From positions 1-64,000 of the forward strand of contig JADNRX010000275.1 in NCBI GenBank assembly GCA_015501595.1: a stretch of DNA of 64,000 bases, given 5' to 3'. This DNA comes from Hymenopellis radicata (taxonomy: Eukaryota; Basidiomycota; Agaricomycetes; Agaricales; Physalacriaceae). A program made the translations under genes and the position numbers. The notes below the pieces were generated by a model. It did not search any database and was not told the origin of the DNA. It saw only the letters and a list, made by a program, of their open reading frames with translations. This document shows, in pieces, positions 10,401 to 19,749 of this stretch. Position 1 is the first letter of the stretch, and each line of letters begins with the position of its first letter.

Positions 10401-11124
10401 CTCGGGAAAAATTGGTGAAATCGGTCGTGTGGCTGTGCTGCCTCGACATGACGATAGTGCCTTGTTTGCGACTATCATCACGCCTCAAGCTCGTCCGCCT
10501 CTTTTGAACTTTAACGGGGATCGTCAACATTGTTTGTATGCTGTTCAATTCGCCTCGTATCTGCTATAAGGACTGCCTATTACGAGCTTCTTAGGGACCT
10601 TCCTGGACCAATGGGGTTGGAACGGACCTGATTGCCTTGTATTGGACGTCAAAGACTCTCAATGCGCAGGCTCAGTGCTCTACGCGAATATGTGCCTAGC
10701 GCCCGTTGAGCAGAAGTTCTAAACGTCTGGACAGCACTGCTCTACGGTGCTGCAGCAAGCGCGACGCGGACAGATACGCCAACTCTCGGGTTCCTCGAAC
10801 AACACTAGGCTGCGAGCGGGTAACATTTGGGTAGCATCCGTATTACTATTCCTGTGCCCTGTCTTCTTTGACTTTTCGCAGTGTCCATCGACCTAGTACC
10901 AACCTAGTACGATACGTGGGTGGAAATAGGGAGCTGCCATACTCGTCGACGGTCGGTGCCCTCGCCCATGTGCACGAAGGCCACTGGAGCGGGACTTCTT
11001 TCGTCTTCTCGATTTTTTTGGTATTTATCTACTGTTTCATGATCAGCGGGATGGTGATCAGTGTTAAGCCGCAATAATCCCCAAATAGGCAACCGAGTCC
11101 CGACGCTGTGACCTGATTCCCAAA
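10401..11124. other. Intergenic stretch
   Basis: The third, partial copy of the short interspersed repeat (TTGTTTGCGACTATCATCAC) lies at about 10446-10515. No gene is recognised up to the hsp20 fragment at 11125. Confidence 0.35.
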
Positions 11125-11310
11125 CTTGCAGGAATGTTCTCACACAAGCGCGATTTCACGCTCCTCGTCGAATCTCGACATCAAAGGGATGTTCGAGTAT
11201 TCTCACTGGTAGTTTAAAGCGCCTGCCTTCATTCAAACAACAACCACATTGCAATGCGTGTCTACTTCTACGAACCGAACTACCTCTTTGATCACTTCAC
11301 TTGGTTGGCA
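11125..11310 (+). pseudogene. hsp20 promoter and 5' fragment (copy 3)
   Basis: The upstream part CACAAGCGCGATTTCACGC and the leader CGCCTGCCTTCATTC match the regions before the other two hsp20 copies at 12.7 and 30.6 kb. The coding part starts with an ATG at about 11253 and reads MRVYFYEPNYLFDHFTW. Similarity stops at about 11300, where the DUF3472 gene of the opposite strand ends. A heat-shock-element-like GAATGTTC is at 11132-11139. Only the promoter and about 15 codons of a small heat-shock protein gene remain. Confidence 0.75.
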
Positions 11311-12484
11311 GGGTGCTCACATTGACCGTCGGCTGTTGGCCAGTAGCCGGGCGGTTGAAGTTCTGGTTGAGTGGCACATAGTCAGCGAAGAAGCCGCCGT
11401 TGCGGAGGTAGAAGTGTCCGTTCTCCAGGCCACCCGCATAATCCATGCGCTGCGCGTTGGTCGCGGTGGCATCACCGGTGAAGCGACCGGCGGTGGCCTC
11501 GGACCAGGTGCCATTCACGTTGCGCGCCCACTGGTTACCGTATTGCACACGGCGACCGCTATAGCCTCTGGTATCGAGGAAGTTCTCTAGGAAGGAGTAG
11601 ACGCCGGACTGATACGTGTTGGTGGAAGGACGCTTCCAGGTGGCGAGGTAGCGCCAGGAGTTCAACTCGGGCGCGAAGAACCACGCCGAGAAGAGAGTGC
11701 TGCCCGAACCATCAGGACGAATGCGCGTGATGAACTTGTAGGTGTTGCCAGCCACCCAGTTGAACACGAGGTATGACTGGCCTCCGGTGCCCTCGCCGCC
11801 AAAGCTGTTGTCGACAACACCCGCGCCCTTACTCACGAGTGTGGTCTTCTGGCCGTTGTCTGCGTCCCAGACGGAGAAGAGGACCCAGCGGTCGTTTTCT
11901 CTGACCTGGATGCCGGAGTACCCACCGTCAAAGCCCGCGACCATGAAGTACGAGCCGACGACATCCTGGCCGGTGGGAACGGTCACCTCGTTGTAGAAGT
12001 ATTCGCTGTTGGTCGGCACAGTGTACGTCATGTGGACCGACGGGCCGCGGCGCGACCAGTAGTAATTCGCTGGGTCATTGGCGTAGGCGAGCGCTGAGGT
12101 TGTGGTCACGCTCAAGCCCGACACGTCGCCGAAGTAGCCACCGTCCTTGGTCACGCCCTGCATATCCACCTTGACGTAGCCGGGAGCAGCCACATTGACG
12201 GTGCCGACAGGATAGGTTTTGGGGGTTGTGCCGGCGAGCTGGACAATGAATGCGTTCCCGTTGATGGTGACTCTGACAGAGCTGTGGTTACTGCCGGCTA
12301 GGTAGGCGTTCAGCCCGACCGTCGCCGCGCCGGCGGAGGCCATGCGGAAATACGCGCTAGATATGGTGTTCGCGTTGTTCCAGTTGGCCAGCCCATTGTT
12401 GTTGATGACCTCGTTAGCACCCGCCGGCGCCTTCGTGATGAAAGCATTGCCCGCCAACGCGACAGAGTGAGTCTTTGCGGACAT
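11297..12484 (-). CDS. DUF5077-DUF3472 protein, intronless
   Basis: A single open frame of 395 codons starts at the ATG giving MSAKTHSVALAGNAF. Residues about 10-125 fit the DUF5077 beta-domain (GNAFITKAPAGANEVIN, then GYVKVDMQGVTKDGGYFGD). From about 140 to the end fits DUF3472 (YYWSRRGPSVHMTYTVP, FMVAGFDGGYSGIQVRE, WVLFSVWD). Family members are frequent in bacteria and occur in some fungi; they are thought to bind or act on carbohydrate, but no activity is established here. There is no signal peptide with this start. An extra 19 codons are open upstream but lie between the TATA box and this ATG, so they are probably leader. The gene lies antisense between two hsp20 fragments, and its lack of introns contrasts with its neighbours. 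Confidence 0.85.
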   Translation of the reverse strand: MSAKTHSVALAGNAFITKAPAGANEVINNNGLANWNNANTISSAYFRMASAGAATVGLNAYLAGSNHSSVRVTINGNAFIVQLAGTTPKTYPVGTVNVAAPGYVKVDMQGVTKDGGYFGDVSGLSVTTTSALAYANDPANYYWSRRGPSVHMTYTVPTNSEYFYNEVTVPTGQDVVGSYFMVAGFDGGYSGIQVRENDRWVLFSVWDADNGQKTTLVSKGAGVVDNSFGGEGTGGQSYLVFNWVAGNTYKFITRIRPDGSGSTLFSAWFFAPELNSWRYLATWKRPSTNTYQSGVYSFLENFLDTRGYSGRRVQYGNQWARNVNGTWSEATAGRFTGDATATNAQRMDYAGGLENGHFYLRNGGFFADYVPLNQNFNRPATGQQPTVNVSTLPTK

Positions 12485-12554
12485 GGTGGTGGATAGGACG
12501 ACAGGCTTGCGGTGGTAGACGAGGAGTGGATAGATCGACAATCAACTGGCTGGC

Positions 12555-12560
12555 TTTATA
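12555..12560 (-). promoter_or_regulatory. TATA box of the DUF3472 gene
   Basis: The minus strand reads CTATAAAG about 71 nt upstream of the chosen ATG at 12484. Its position supports that ATG over the in-frame extension. Confidence 0.5.
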
Positions 12561-12645
12561 GCAGACACCGGGGGAAAACCCCGTGGCAGCTAACTTTGAG
12601 AGGCCAGAGTGGAAGGTGCGCTGCAACTGGCAGGCAGCTGGCCTG

Positions 12646-12664
12646 GAAGCTTTAACGAAGCTTC
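12646..12664 (+). promoter_or_regulatory. Heat-shock-element-like site before hsp20 copy 1
   Basis: GAAGCTTT at 12646-12653 and the perfect inverted pair GAAGCTTC at 12657-12664 fit the nGAAnnTTCn pattern bound by heat-shock factor. The site lies about 100 nt before the coding remnant at 12767. Confidence 0.45.
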
Positions 12665-12766
12665 TGTGGAGTTGCACGGCGGTTTCTCGACAAATCTTGA
12701 CATCATAAGCCTGAGGATGTTCGAGTATGTGAGCAGCTGGCCTGCCTTCATTCGAACAACATTGCA

Positions 12767-13310
12767 AGGTCTCTCTACTTCTATGAACCAAACTACCTCT
12801 TTGATCGCGTCTTCGAGAATGCTCTGGGTTTCCTCAGCGGCAGATCCAGAATGATAACACCAATACCGCGCCCAGTGTCTTCCGTCCAAGGTAGGCTCCT
12901 ATTCACATCCATCACGATCATATTTACTAACAACGTTATTTAGAATGGACCTTCACGAAGACGCGGAGAAGAACGTCGTCACCGCCTCGTTTGAGTTTCC
13001 CGGACTGAAGAAAGAGGACGTGAACATCGATGTTCGCGATGGACGTCTGACTGTTACCGGCGAGAGCAAGATCTCGAGCGATCGCGAAGCGGAGAGATAT
13101 CGATATACTGTGAAGGAAGGAAGTTTGGAAAGTTCTCGAGGACGTCTTTCTCAGGGCGTCAAGGTAAGCAAGGCGTTACATTCCTTTCGAATGATGGATC
13201 GCTGACGACGTGATTGTAGGAGGAACAGATCGACGCGTCGTAGGGGAATGGCGTATTGACTGTCACGTTCCCCAAGGCTGCGTCTGAATCGATATCGGCC
13301 AAATATCGGT
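12767..13310 (+). pseudogene. hsp20 (small heat-shock protein) pseudogene, copy 1
   Basis: The reading LYFYEPNYLFDRVFENAL, then NDNTNTAPSVFRP, then MDLHEDAEKNVVTASFEFPG, LKKEDVNIDVRDGRLTV and finally VLTVTFPKAA is an alpha-crystallin/Hsp20 chaperone with introns at 12891-12943 and 13164-13219. It is broken at several points: the start codon position reads AGG instead of ATG, one base is missing at about 12827 (between the NAL and PQRQ segments), one is missing at about 13117 (before the SLESS stretch) and a TAG stops the last exon at 13241. The alpha-crystallin core from 12945 stays open, so a truncated product starting at MDLHED is conceivable. Confidence 0.75.
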
Positions 13311-13340
13311 GCCGAGGAAGATTACGATCTCTTAAGCATT

Positions 13341-13992
13341 CCATGATTCCTCCTCACTGTCTTAACACTATTGAATTGTATCAAATAAACTCGTTTCTGG
13401 CACTTTGGCGTATCTTCCGTGAGCTTTTGGCTATTCGTAACCTCCATTGACGTCGGTGTCCTTGCTGAAATCTCTGGGGCGGCTAGGACGTACTAAGGAC
13501 AGCACTAGAAGTATCATGGTGTCTTTAAGCGTGACGATGGCGAGCTAACGCTCTAGCTTCGTGTGAGTCTCGAGTGACACGTATAGTTATACGGATCCGA
13601 GAATCCTAATACCCGCCCGATATCAGTAGCGGTTAGCGCGCCCCTCGTCAGGTAAGGATGGCTCTGGATTCGTCTATCTTTTAATTAATCTTGAGCCCTG
13701 GGATTCAGGTAGGCTCCTGGTTCCCCCTTTCCTTGCAGCAACGTGAGCTGTACACCAAGGTTTCCTAACATCATCGAGCAATCTTGGCAGCCCAATTTCT
13801 TCCTTGTTAGACGTCTTCAGAATAGGCGTGGTCAAGGCGCGACGCGTCGGGTTACCCGGAAACGGATCACAAGATAGCGACCATGTGGATCTTGCCTTTC
13901 ATTAGTAATAATGCAAATCCTTCCTTTCCCCCCATTACAAAACATGACTCCGTTGCAAACCCCCACCACGAAAAGCCCAGGCGTAGTGAGCC
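13341..13992. other. Intergenic, hsp20 copy 1 to transporter
   Basis: No gene is seen in these 650 bases. The stretch should contain the 3' end region of the hsp20 copy and the promoter of the transporter at 13993. Confidence 0.35.
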
Positions 13993-15687
13993 ATGACCTC
14001 GAGCACGGAGACAGTAGCGCCGCGGACGCCGTTGCCAACATTCCAGCTTCTTGTGGTGTATTTGGTGCAGATGGCTGAACCGATCACTGCGAGTGTCATT
14101 TATCCGTTCGCACCGGAATTCGTGCGGAGGACTGGGATTACTGGAGGTGACGAGACGAAGACGGGGTACTATGCAGGTCTAATTGTAGGTGGTATGGGTA
14201 ACGTGGGAGCTACGCTGATGCCCGTCTATGTCACTATCAGGAGTCAGCATTCTTCATTGCCGAATGTTTGAGTGTTTTCCACTGGGGACGCGCTGCAGAT
14301 GTATTCGGTCGGCGGCGCGTGCTACTTTTAGGACCTCTGGGACTGGCACTGTCCATGGTGGGATTCGGGCTTTCGAAAAACTTCTGGTTTCTTGTCCTGT
14401 TTCGTTGTCTGCAAGGTATATTTAATGGCAACATTGGTGAGTAGTCTAAAATAACTGGATCTCATCAGCATCAGTCAAAGCTGATTGATCCTGTCGATAG
14501 GTGTAGCGAAGACAATCATGGGCGAGGTATTTCTGTCCCTCGCTTCAGGACTGCGACCTCATCAAAGTTCACATTGACAGATTACCGATTCGACCAACAT
14601 CGGCGATGCCTTTGCCATTTTACCGTTCGTGTGGAGTGTCGGGTCAACGACGGGGTATGTATTTTGTATGCTTCCCGAAATAGCGCTCTCATCCTACTTT
14701 AGTCCAATCTTGGGCGGTTTGCTAGCGAATCCAGAAGACAGGTGGCCAATCTTCAGTCGGCTACCGTTATTCAAGGACCATCCATATCTTCTTCCCTGTG
14801 GTGTTGCTGGATCTTTCGCGTTTCTCATTTTCATCTTAACGCTTACTTCGTTGAAAGAGGTGCGATCGTGTCTTGACATCATGACAACATCTAACACCGC
14901 TTACTTTCAGACACATCCATCCATCTCCAAGATTAAAAAAGATGCTGCGAGCGCGCCACTGCTCGACAACGCGTCAGATCCGCATTATGGCACTACTGGA
15001 CGTTCGGAGGCAGCGGAGACGCCAGTCGCTCATACGCGAACCCCATCTTTCCGCGAGATCGCCAACAAGAATGTCCTCAACGTTGTCATTACCTACTGCT
15101 TCCTCTCCTTCAACGCCACTTCGTTCGAAGTGCTCATGCCCCTGATGTACTCTACTTCCATTTCTATCGGCGGCCTTGGACTAAACCCGTACCAAATCGG
15201 GTGGATAATGTTCGCCTGGGGCATTACCAACGCTGTCCTGCAAGTTTTCCTCACGAGCCTGCTCATTCGCAAACTCGGCGCACGACGGGCATTTATCACA
15301 TCTTGCTCCTTCCTCCTTGCAGCCTTCGCAGCCTTCTCTTTCGAGAGTTACTTTGCTAAGAGGGCGGGCTATATAGACTGGCGTGTAATAACGCTCATGG
15401 GGCTGCACATGGCGTTAAATCTGATGATATTCACGGCGTTTGGGGCAGTACATGTTTTGATCGTCCAGAGTGCGACGAGTCGGGAGACTTTGGGGTCGAC
15501 GAATGGCTTTGCCCAGATGGCCAACTCTGGGACGCGTGGATTCGCCCCATCCGTAGCCTCTTCGCTGTTTTCTCTCACCTTGCAGAAGAACCTGGCGGGT
15601 GGTTTTGGCGTTTACATCGTATTTTTGTTTTTGATTTCGGTTGGTTTGCGACTGTCCTTTGGCCTACCTAAATTCAGCAAACGATAG
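13993..15687 (+). CDS. MFS transporter, DHA1-like
   Basis: Six exons join in frame: 13993-14184, 14241-14436, 14501-14526, 14581-14654, 14703-14859 and 14911-15687, giving 473 residues. The first helices read LLVVYLVQMAEPITASVIYP and YYAGLIESAFFIAECLSVF. The loop after helix 2 carries the major-facilitator motif A as GRAADVFGRRRVL, and helix 4-5 sequence reads FRCLQGIFNGNIGVAKTIMGE. A central hydrophilic loop (DASDPHYGTTGRSEAAE type) separates two six-helix halves. The pattern resembles fungal DHA1 family members related to plant ZIF-like and yeast YCR023C-like proteins, plasma or vacuolar membrane proton antiporters. The substrate cannot be read from the sequence. A gatagatagata run follows the stop. 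Confidence 0.88.
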
Positions 15688-16170
15688 ATAGATAGATAGA
15701 TACTACTTTGGGCTATATTTACAAAATGCATCTTGATTCTTGATCAACCATCAAGCTCGAAGAATGGTCGTCTCGTGACAATCTCTCTTCAACTCAAACG
15801 GTCACCACGAGCTTCAGCGTATGTTGCGCATCAGACCAGCAACAGGGTGGCTCCACACGCTGGCATAGTCAAAAATAACGGACGAGCAACGGTGATGGCG
15901 ACTTGGACTCGTTACCGTATTGATGATCTTGGAGGCGCTGCACGCCGTGCACGACACTAAGCCATTCGCTCCGTTGTCATGCATTCAGTCTCCAAACGAT
16001 AGCTCCGATGGTCTCTATCCACGGCTCACCACTACCGACACCAGCCATGGGTGTAGAGTATAAAGACGACCGGATGTGGGCTGGGAATCTTCAGCAGCGC
16101 TCATTCCTCACAACTCTACAGACGCAGGCCGTCTTATCTCACCTCATCACCCATCCTCTTCATCTGGAAA
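15688..16170. other. Intergenic and promoter of gene A
   Basis: From 15905 this DNA is duplicated at 17886 (see the duplication entry). It holds a TATA box at 16059-16064 and the motif TCTTCAGCAGCGCTCA downstream of it. Nothing else is recognised. Confidence 0.4.
16059..16064 (+). promoter_or_regulatory. TATA box of gene A
   Basis: TATAAA lies 112 nt before the ATG at 16171. The paralogues B (18025-18030) and C (39163-39168) have the same box at a similar distance, followed in all three by AATCTTCAGCAGCGCT or a close variant and by AGACGCAGG. Confidence 0.55.
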
Positions 16171-17156
16171 ATGTTCTCTAAATCTACTCTCCTGATCTTC
16201 GTGACCATGGCCTCAGCGCCGTCTCTGCTATGGCCGGTGCTCCTGGGTATGTTTTCTATTTCCGACCTGCTAGTTCATTCAAAATTGAATCCTTCAATTT
16301 AGGGTCTCTAATGGAGCGGTTGGTCGTCGCCACGCCGGCGCGAATAAAGCAGCTCGCGCTCTTAAGATGACGCTTCCTCAAAAGCGCGCAGCCAAGCAAG
16401 CCAAGCGCAAGGCTCAGCTTTCCAGGGCCCTTCGCACAATAGGCGCTCGGAGTGTTGACGAAATCCGCCGCGCCGTGAGCGACGGCGGCGATGATACCAC
16501 GACTACTGGCGGTGGTGGTCAACACGGAGGAGGAGGATGCTGCTGCTGCGGTTGTGGTGGTTAGTCCTCCAACTTTCTCACTTCGCGTGGCGTTTTTGCT
16601 AATACAGATACTTAAAGGCCAACAAGGTGCCATGGGCGGTGATGACACAGACGACACTGCCGACGGAGATGACACGACTACCGGAGACGATACCACTAGT
16701 GGCGACGATACTTCTAGTGGCGGAGACGATACCACTACTGGTGGGGATGATGACACGACAGGTGGGGATGATGACACGACAGGTGGGGATGATGATACTA
16801 CTGGTGGAGGCGACGATACCACTACTGGCGGGGATGATGACACCACTGGCGGTGGTGACGACGATACCACTGGTGGAGGAGACGATACCACTACTGGCGG
16901 TGGTGACGACGATTCTACTGGCGGCGGTGACGACGATTCTACTGGCGGCGGTGACGACGATTCCACTGGCGGTGGCGACGACGATTCCACCGGTGGAGGC
17001 GACGATACCACTACTGGCGGGGATGATGACACCACTGGCGGGGATAAGGACACCACTGGCGGGGATAAGGATACCACTGGAGATGACGACAGTACAAAAG
17101 CCCGCCGTGCGCCGTCCCGCCGCTGGCTTAGTCGCCGCAGTAACAGGTTTCTCTAG
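16171..17156 (+). pseudogene. Acidic-repeat RRAP-family gene A, signal peptide frameshifted
   Basis: Exons at 16171-16246, 16303-16559 and 16618-17156 match paralogue B. The second exon gives a basic helix (KMTLPQKRAAKQAKRKAQL, LRTIGARSVDEIRRAVS) and a cysteine/glycine cluster (GGGGCCCCGCGG). The third gives a long repeat of GGDDDTTG and GGDDDSTG units and the tail TKARRAPSRRWLSRRSNRFL. Compared with B the first exon lacks one C (GGCCTC against GGCCCTC), so the signal peptide reads MASAPSLLWP and does not stay in frame with exon 2. Either the gene is a young pseudogene, or a different splice or start rescues it, or the base is a sequencing error. Everything downstream is open. Confidence 0.65.
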
Positions 17157-17419
17157 TGAATAAGGTGATTACCTGCTCGTCAAACTTTGGGGTGTCTGCT
17201 CTTAACTGATGATGTTCTTTTAGCATTCCTTAGGATGTCAATGTCCCCAGTGTCGTATGTAGTCCATGAGTGGTAGTACTACACTGAACAAAATATTTGG
17301 TTCTCTCCAACAAACGATTAAGCAATATTCGAAAATAAATATGTAAGTCCGGTCTCTTCTCGTTTGAGGTCATTTCTCCTGGAAGCAGAGCAGATGAAAA
17401 TCCGAGAGAACATAATATC

Positions 17420-17880
17420 CCATCATGATCAACCTCTCAGCGAGGAGGGGATGCCGACGGATGTATCGACCGGACGTGCCACCTTCGTACATCTCGTCGG
17501 CCAAAGTGTTCTGTAGGCACACACTCTGATATTACCTTCGGTGAGTTCTTCGAACTGAAGAGCCTTTTTACCGAGCATCATAATAGATTCCCAGTTGAAC
17601 CCATTGAGACTGAAGAGCCTTTTTACCGAGCATCATTCAATTCCCAGTTGAACCCATTGAGGGACATGGTGTTCGATATCCGCGCACGTCTCGAGCATGC
17701 ACCACTTGATCACATCGGAGATTTTGAGACGTTCAGAGCGTGCCAGTGTAGGGGAAGCTTGAGATCCGTCCCGCGTGTATGCGCGTCGTCGAGGTACACC
17801 ATGCATTTTCCAGTCTGCTGCTTGAATGGGGACGAGATAAGGGGTTCGACAATATCAGCGCGTGTGATCGTCGTGAACTA
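17420..17880 (-). pseudogene. Internal fragment of the DUF3638 gene between A and B
   Basis: This piece matches 20619-20925 and then 21118-21260 of the full gene, in the same orientation, with the segment in between missing. Within it a 55-bp block (ACTGAAGAGCCTTTTTACCG to AACCCATTGAG) is duplicated. Frameshifts and the missing middle make it non-coding. It lies exactly between the two units of the A/B duplication, and the full gene lies just beyond unit B. Confidence 0.85.
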
Positions 17881-18024
17881 ACGTCGGACTCGTTACCGTA
17901 TTGATGATCTTAGAGGCGCTGCACGGCACTGAGCCATTCGCTCCATCGCCATACATCAAGTTTACAAACGATAGCTCCAATGGTCTCTATCCACGGCTCG
18001 CCACCACCAGCCATGGGTCTAGAG

Positions 18025-18030
18025 TATAAA
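18025..18030 (+). promoter_or_regulatory. TATA box of gene B
   Basis: TATAAA in the context AGAGTATAAAGACGAC, 128 nt before the ATG at 18153, conserved with gene A. Confidence 0.55.
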
Positions 18031-18152
18031 GACGACTGGACGTGGGCTGGGAATCTTCAGCAGCGCTTACTATTCCTCTGATTTCCTCACAACTTTACTA
18101 GACGCAGGCCGTTTTATTTCACCTCGACATCACCCATCCTCTTCATCTTAAA

Positions 18153-19129
18153 ATGTTCTCTAAATCTACTCTCCTGATCTTCGTGACCATGGCCCTCAGC
18201 GCCGTCTCTGCTATGGCCGGTGCTCCTGGGTATGTCTTCTATTTGCACACTGCTGGTTCATTCATAATTGAATGCTTCAATTTAGGGTCTCTACTGGAGC
18301 GGTTGGTCGTCGCCACGTCGGCGCGAACAAAGCAGCTCGCGCTCTCAAGATGACGCTTCCTCAAACGCGTGCAGCCAAGCAAGTCAAGCGCAAGGCTCAA
18401 CTTTCGAGGGCCCTTCGCACAATAGGCGCTCGGGGTGTTGACGAAATCCGCCGCGCCGTGAACGACGTCGATGATACCACGACTACTGGCACCGGTGATG
18501 AGCATACCACCCGCGATGAGGGTGGCGATACCTCTGGCGAGGATGACGATGATGACACCAGCGGCGGGGCGGATGACTCCGGAGATGAGGGCAATGAGGA
18601 AACCTCTAGTGGCAGTGAAGATGGTGACACCAGCGGCGGGGCGGATACCTCTGGCGATGACCCCACCGGGGATACAGAGACCCGCCGTGCGCCGTCCCGC
18701 CGCTGGCTTAGTCGCCGCAGCACTGGTCACGACGACAGTACCGGTGATGAGCATACCACCCGCGATGATGGTGACGATACCTCTGGGGATGGCGACACCA
18801 CTGGCAATAATTCGGACGCTGATGGTGATGACACCAGCGGCGGGGCGGATACCTCTGGCGATGACCCCACCGGGGATACAGAGACCCGCCGTGCGCCGTC
18901 CCGCCGCTCTACTGGTCACGACGACAGTACCGGTGATGAGCATACCACCCGCGATGATGGTGACGATACCTCTGGGGATGGCGACACCACTGGCAATAAT
19001 TCAGACACTGATGGTGATGACACCAGCGGCGGGGCGGATACCTCTGGTGATGACCCCACCGGGGATACAGAGACCCGCCGCGCGCCGTCCCGCCGCTGGC
19101 TTAGTCGCCGCAGTAACAGGTTCCTCTAG
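18153..19129 (+). CDS. Secreted acidic-repeat protein with RRAP cassettes, gene B
   Basis: Exons 18153-18229 and 18286-19129 give 306 residues. Residues 1-20 are a signal peptide (MFSKSTLLIFVTMALSAVSA). A basic segment follows (VGRRHVGANKAARALK, RAAKQVKRKAQL, IRRAVN), then very acidic D/T/G/S spacers. The cationic cassette RRAPSRRWLSRRS occurs after the first spacer, in the shorter form RRAPSRRS after the second, and as RRAPSRRWLSRRSNRFL at the C-terminus. The last two spacer-cassette units are a 189-bp, in-frame tandem repeat (63 codons) starting at 18731 and 18920. RR and KR pairs are the sites cut by the Golgi protease Kex2, and an AP dipeptide after RR fits Ste13-type trimming. By inference this is a secreted precursor cut into short cationic peptides. 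No function is known, and I recognise no described family. Confidence 0.75.
18731..19108 (+). repeat. 189-bp coding tandem repeat in gene B
   Basis: Two units start with GACGACAGTACCGGTGATGAG at 18731 and 18920. Each encodes an acidic spacer followed by a TETRRAPSRR cassette. The period is a multiple of three, so the repeat is under reading-frame constraint. Confidence 0.85.
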
Positions 19130-19749
19130 GGCATAAGGTGATTACCTGCTCGTCAAACTTTGGGGTTTCTGCCTTTAACTGATGATGTTCTTTTAGAATT
19201 CCTTAGGATGTCTTGAACAGTGTCCCCGGTGTCGTATGTAGTCCAGTAGTGGTAGTACTTCATTCAAGAAAAGATTTTGGTTCACTCCAACAAACGATCA
19301 AGCATTGAAGCAATATTCGAAAACAACTTGAGTATGTAAATCCCGTCACTTCTCGTTTGAGGTCGTTTCTCCTAGAAGCAGAGCCCATGAAAATCCGAGA
19401 TGGCCTGACAAGGTTACAAGAAAGTAACGTCAACGAGTTACTTCAATACTTCATTCGTTCTTAAATGCCTTCCCTTCTGTAGGTCATGCTTCACTTGTCA
19501 ATAAGACCGCCGCCGGGATCCTCGAAAGGCAGCGTATACGCACCTTTCTTAATACTGCTACTTTCCTTCACCAGACCGTTCCAAGAAACAGTAAGCGAGT
19601 ATTATAATACGACGGATACACAGTATAGTACAATCTACAATCTACATTATATGAAGCATAGCCAGTAACCAGCAAATCTCGAGACCACAACCGCTGCAAA
19701 CATAAGGTCAGAAATGAGCATGAGACGACAGCCATACACCAACCTTGTC
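19130..19749. other. Intergenic, gene B to the giant gene
   Basis: The first 270 bases are the 3' region shared with gene A. The rest, to the stop codon of the DUF3638 gene at 19750, has no recognisable gene; the two genes are convergent. Confidence 0.4.

Larger units (their letters stand above)
15905..17407 (+). repeat. Tandem duplication, left unit (gene A)
   Basis: The unit begins GGACTCGTTACCGTATTGATG and ends ATGAAAATCCGAGA, and matches 17886-19400 over promoter, signal-peptide exon, first intron, basic region and 3' tail. The start codons of A and B are 1,982 bp apart. The acidic repeat regions inside have diverged strongly, and a DUF3638 gene fragment lies between the units. Confidence 0.85.
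17886..19400 (+). repeat. Tandem duplication, right unit (gene B)
   Basis: This is the partner of 15905-17407. Promoter, first exon, intron, basic region, C-terminal cassette and 3' tail are nearly the same; the acidic region differs in repeat type and number. Confidence 0.85.

Noticed and set aside
16256..17077. Long minus-strand frame of SSPPVV repeats opposite gene A
   Set aside because: It is the antisense reading of the GGDDDTTG repeat; the plus strand has signal peptide, introns and tail conserved with B and C.
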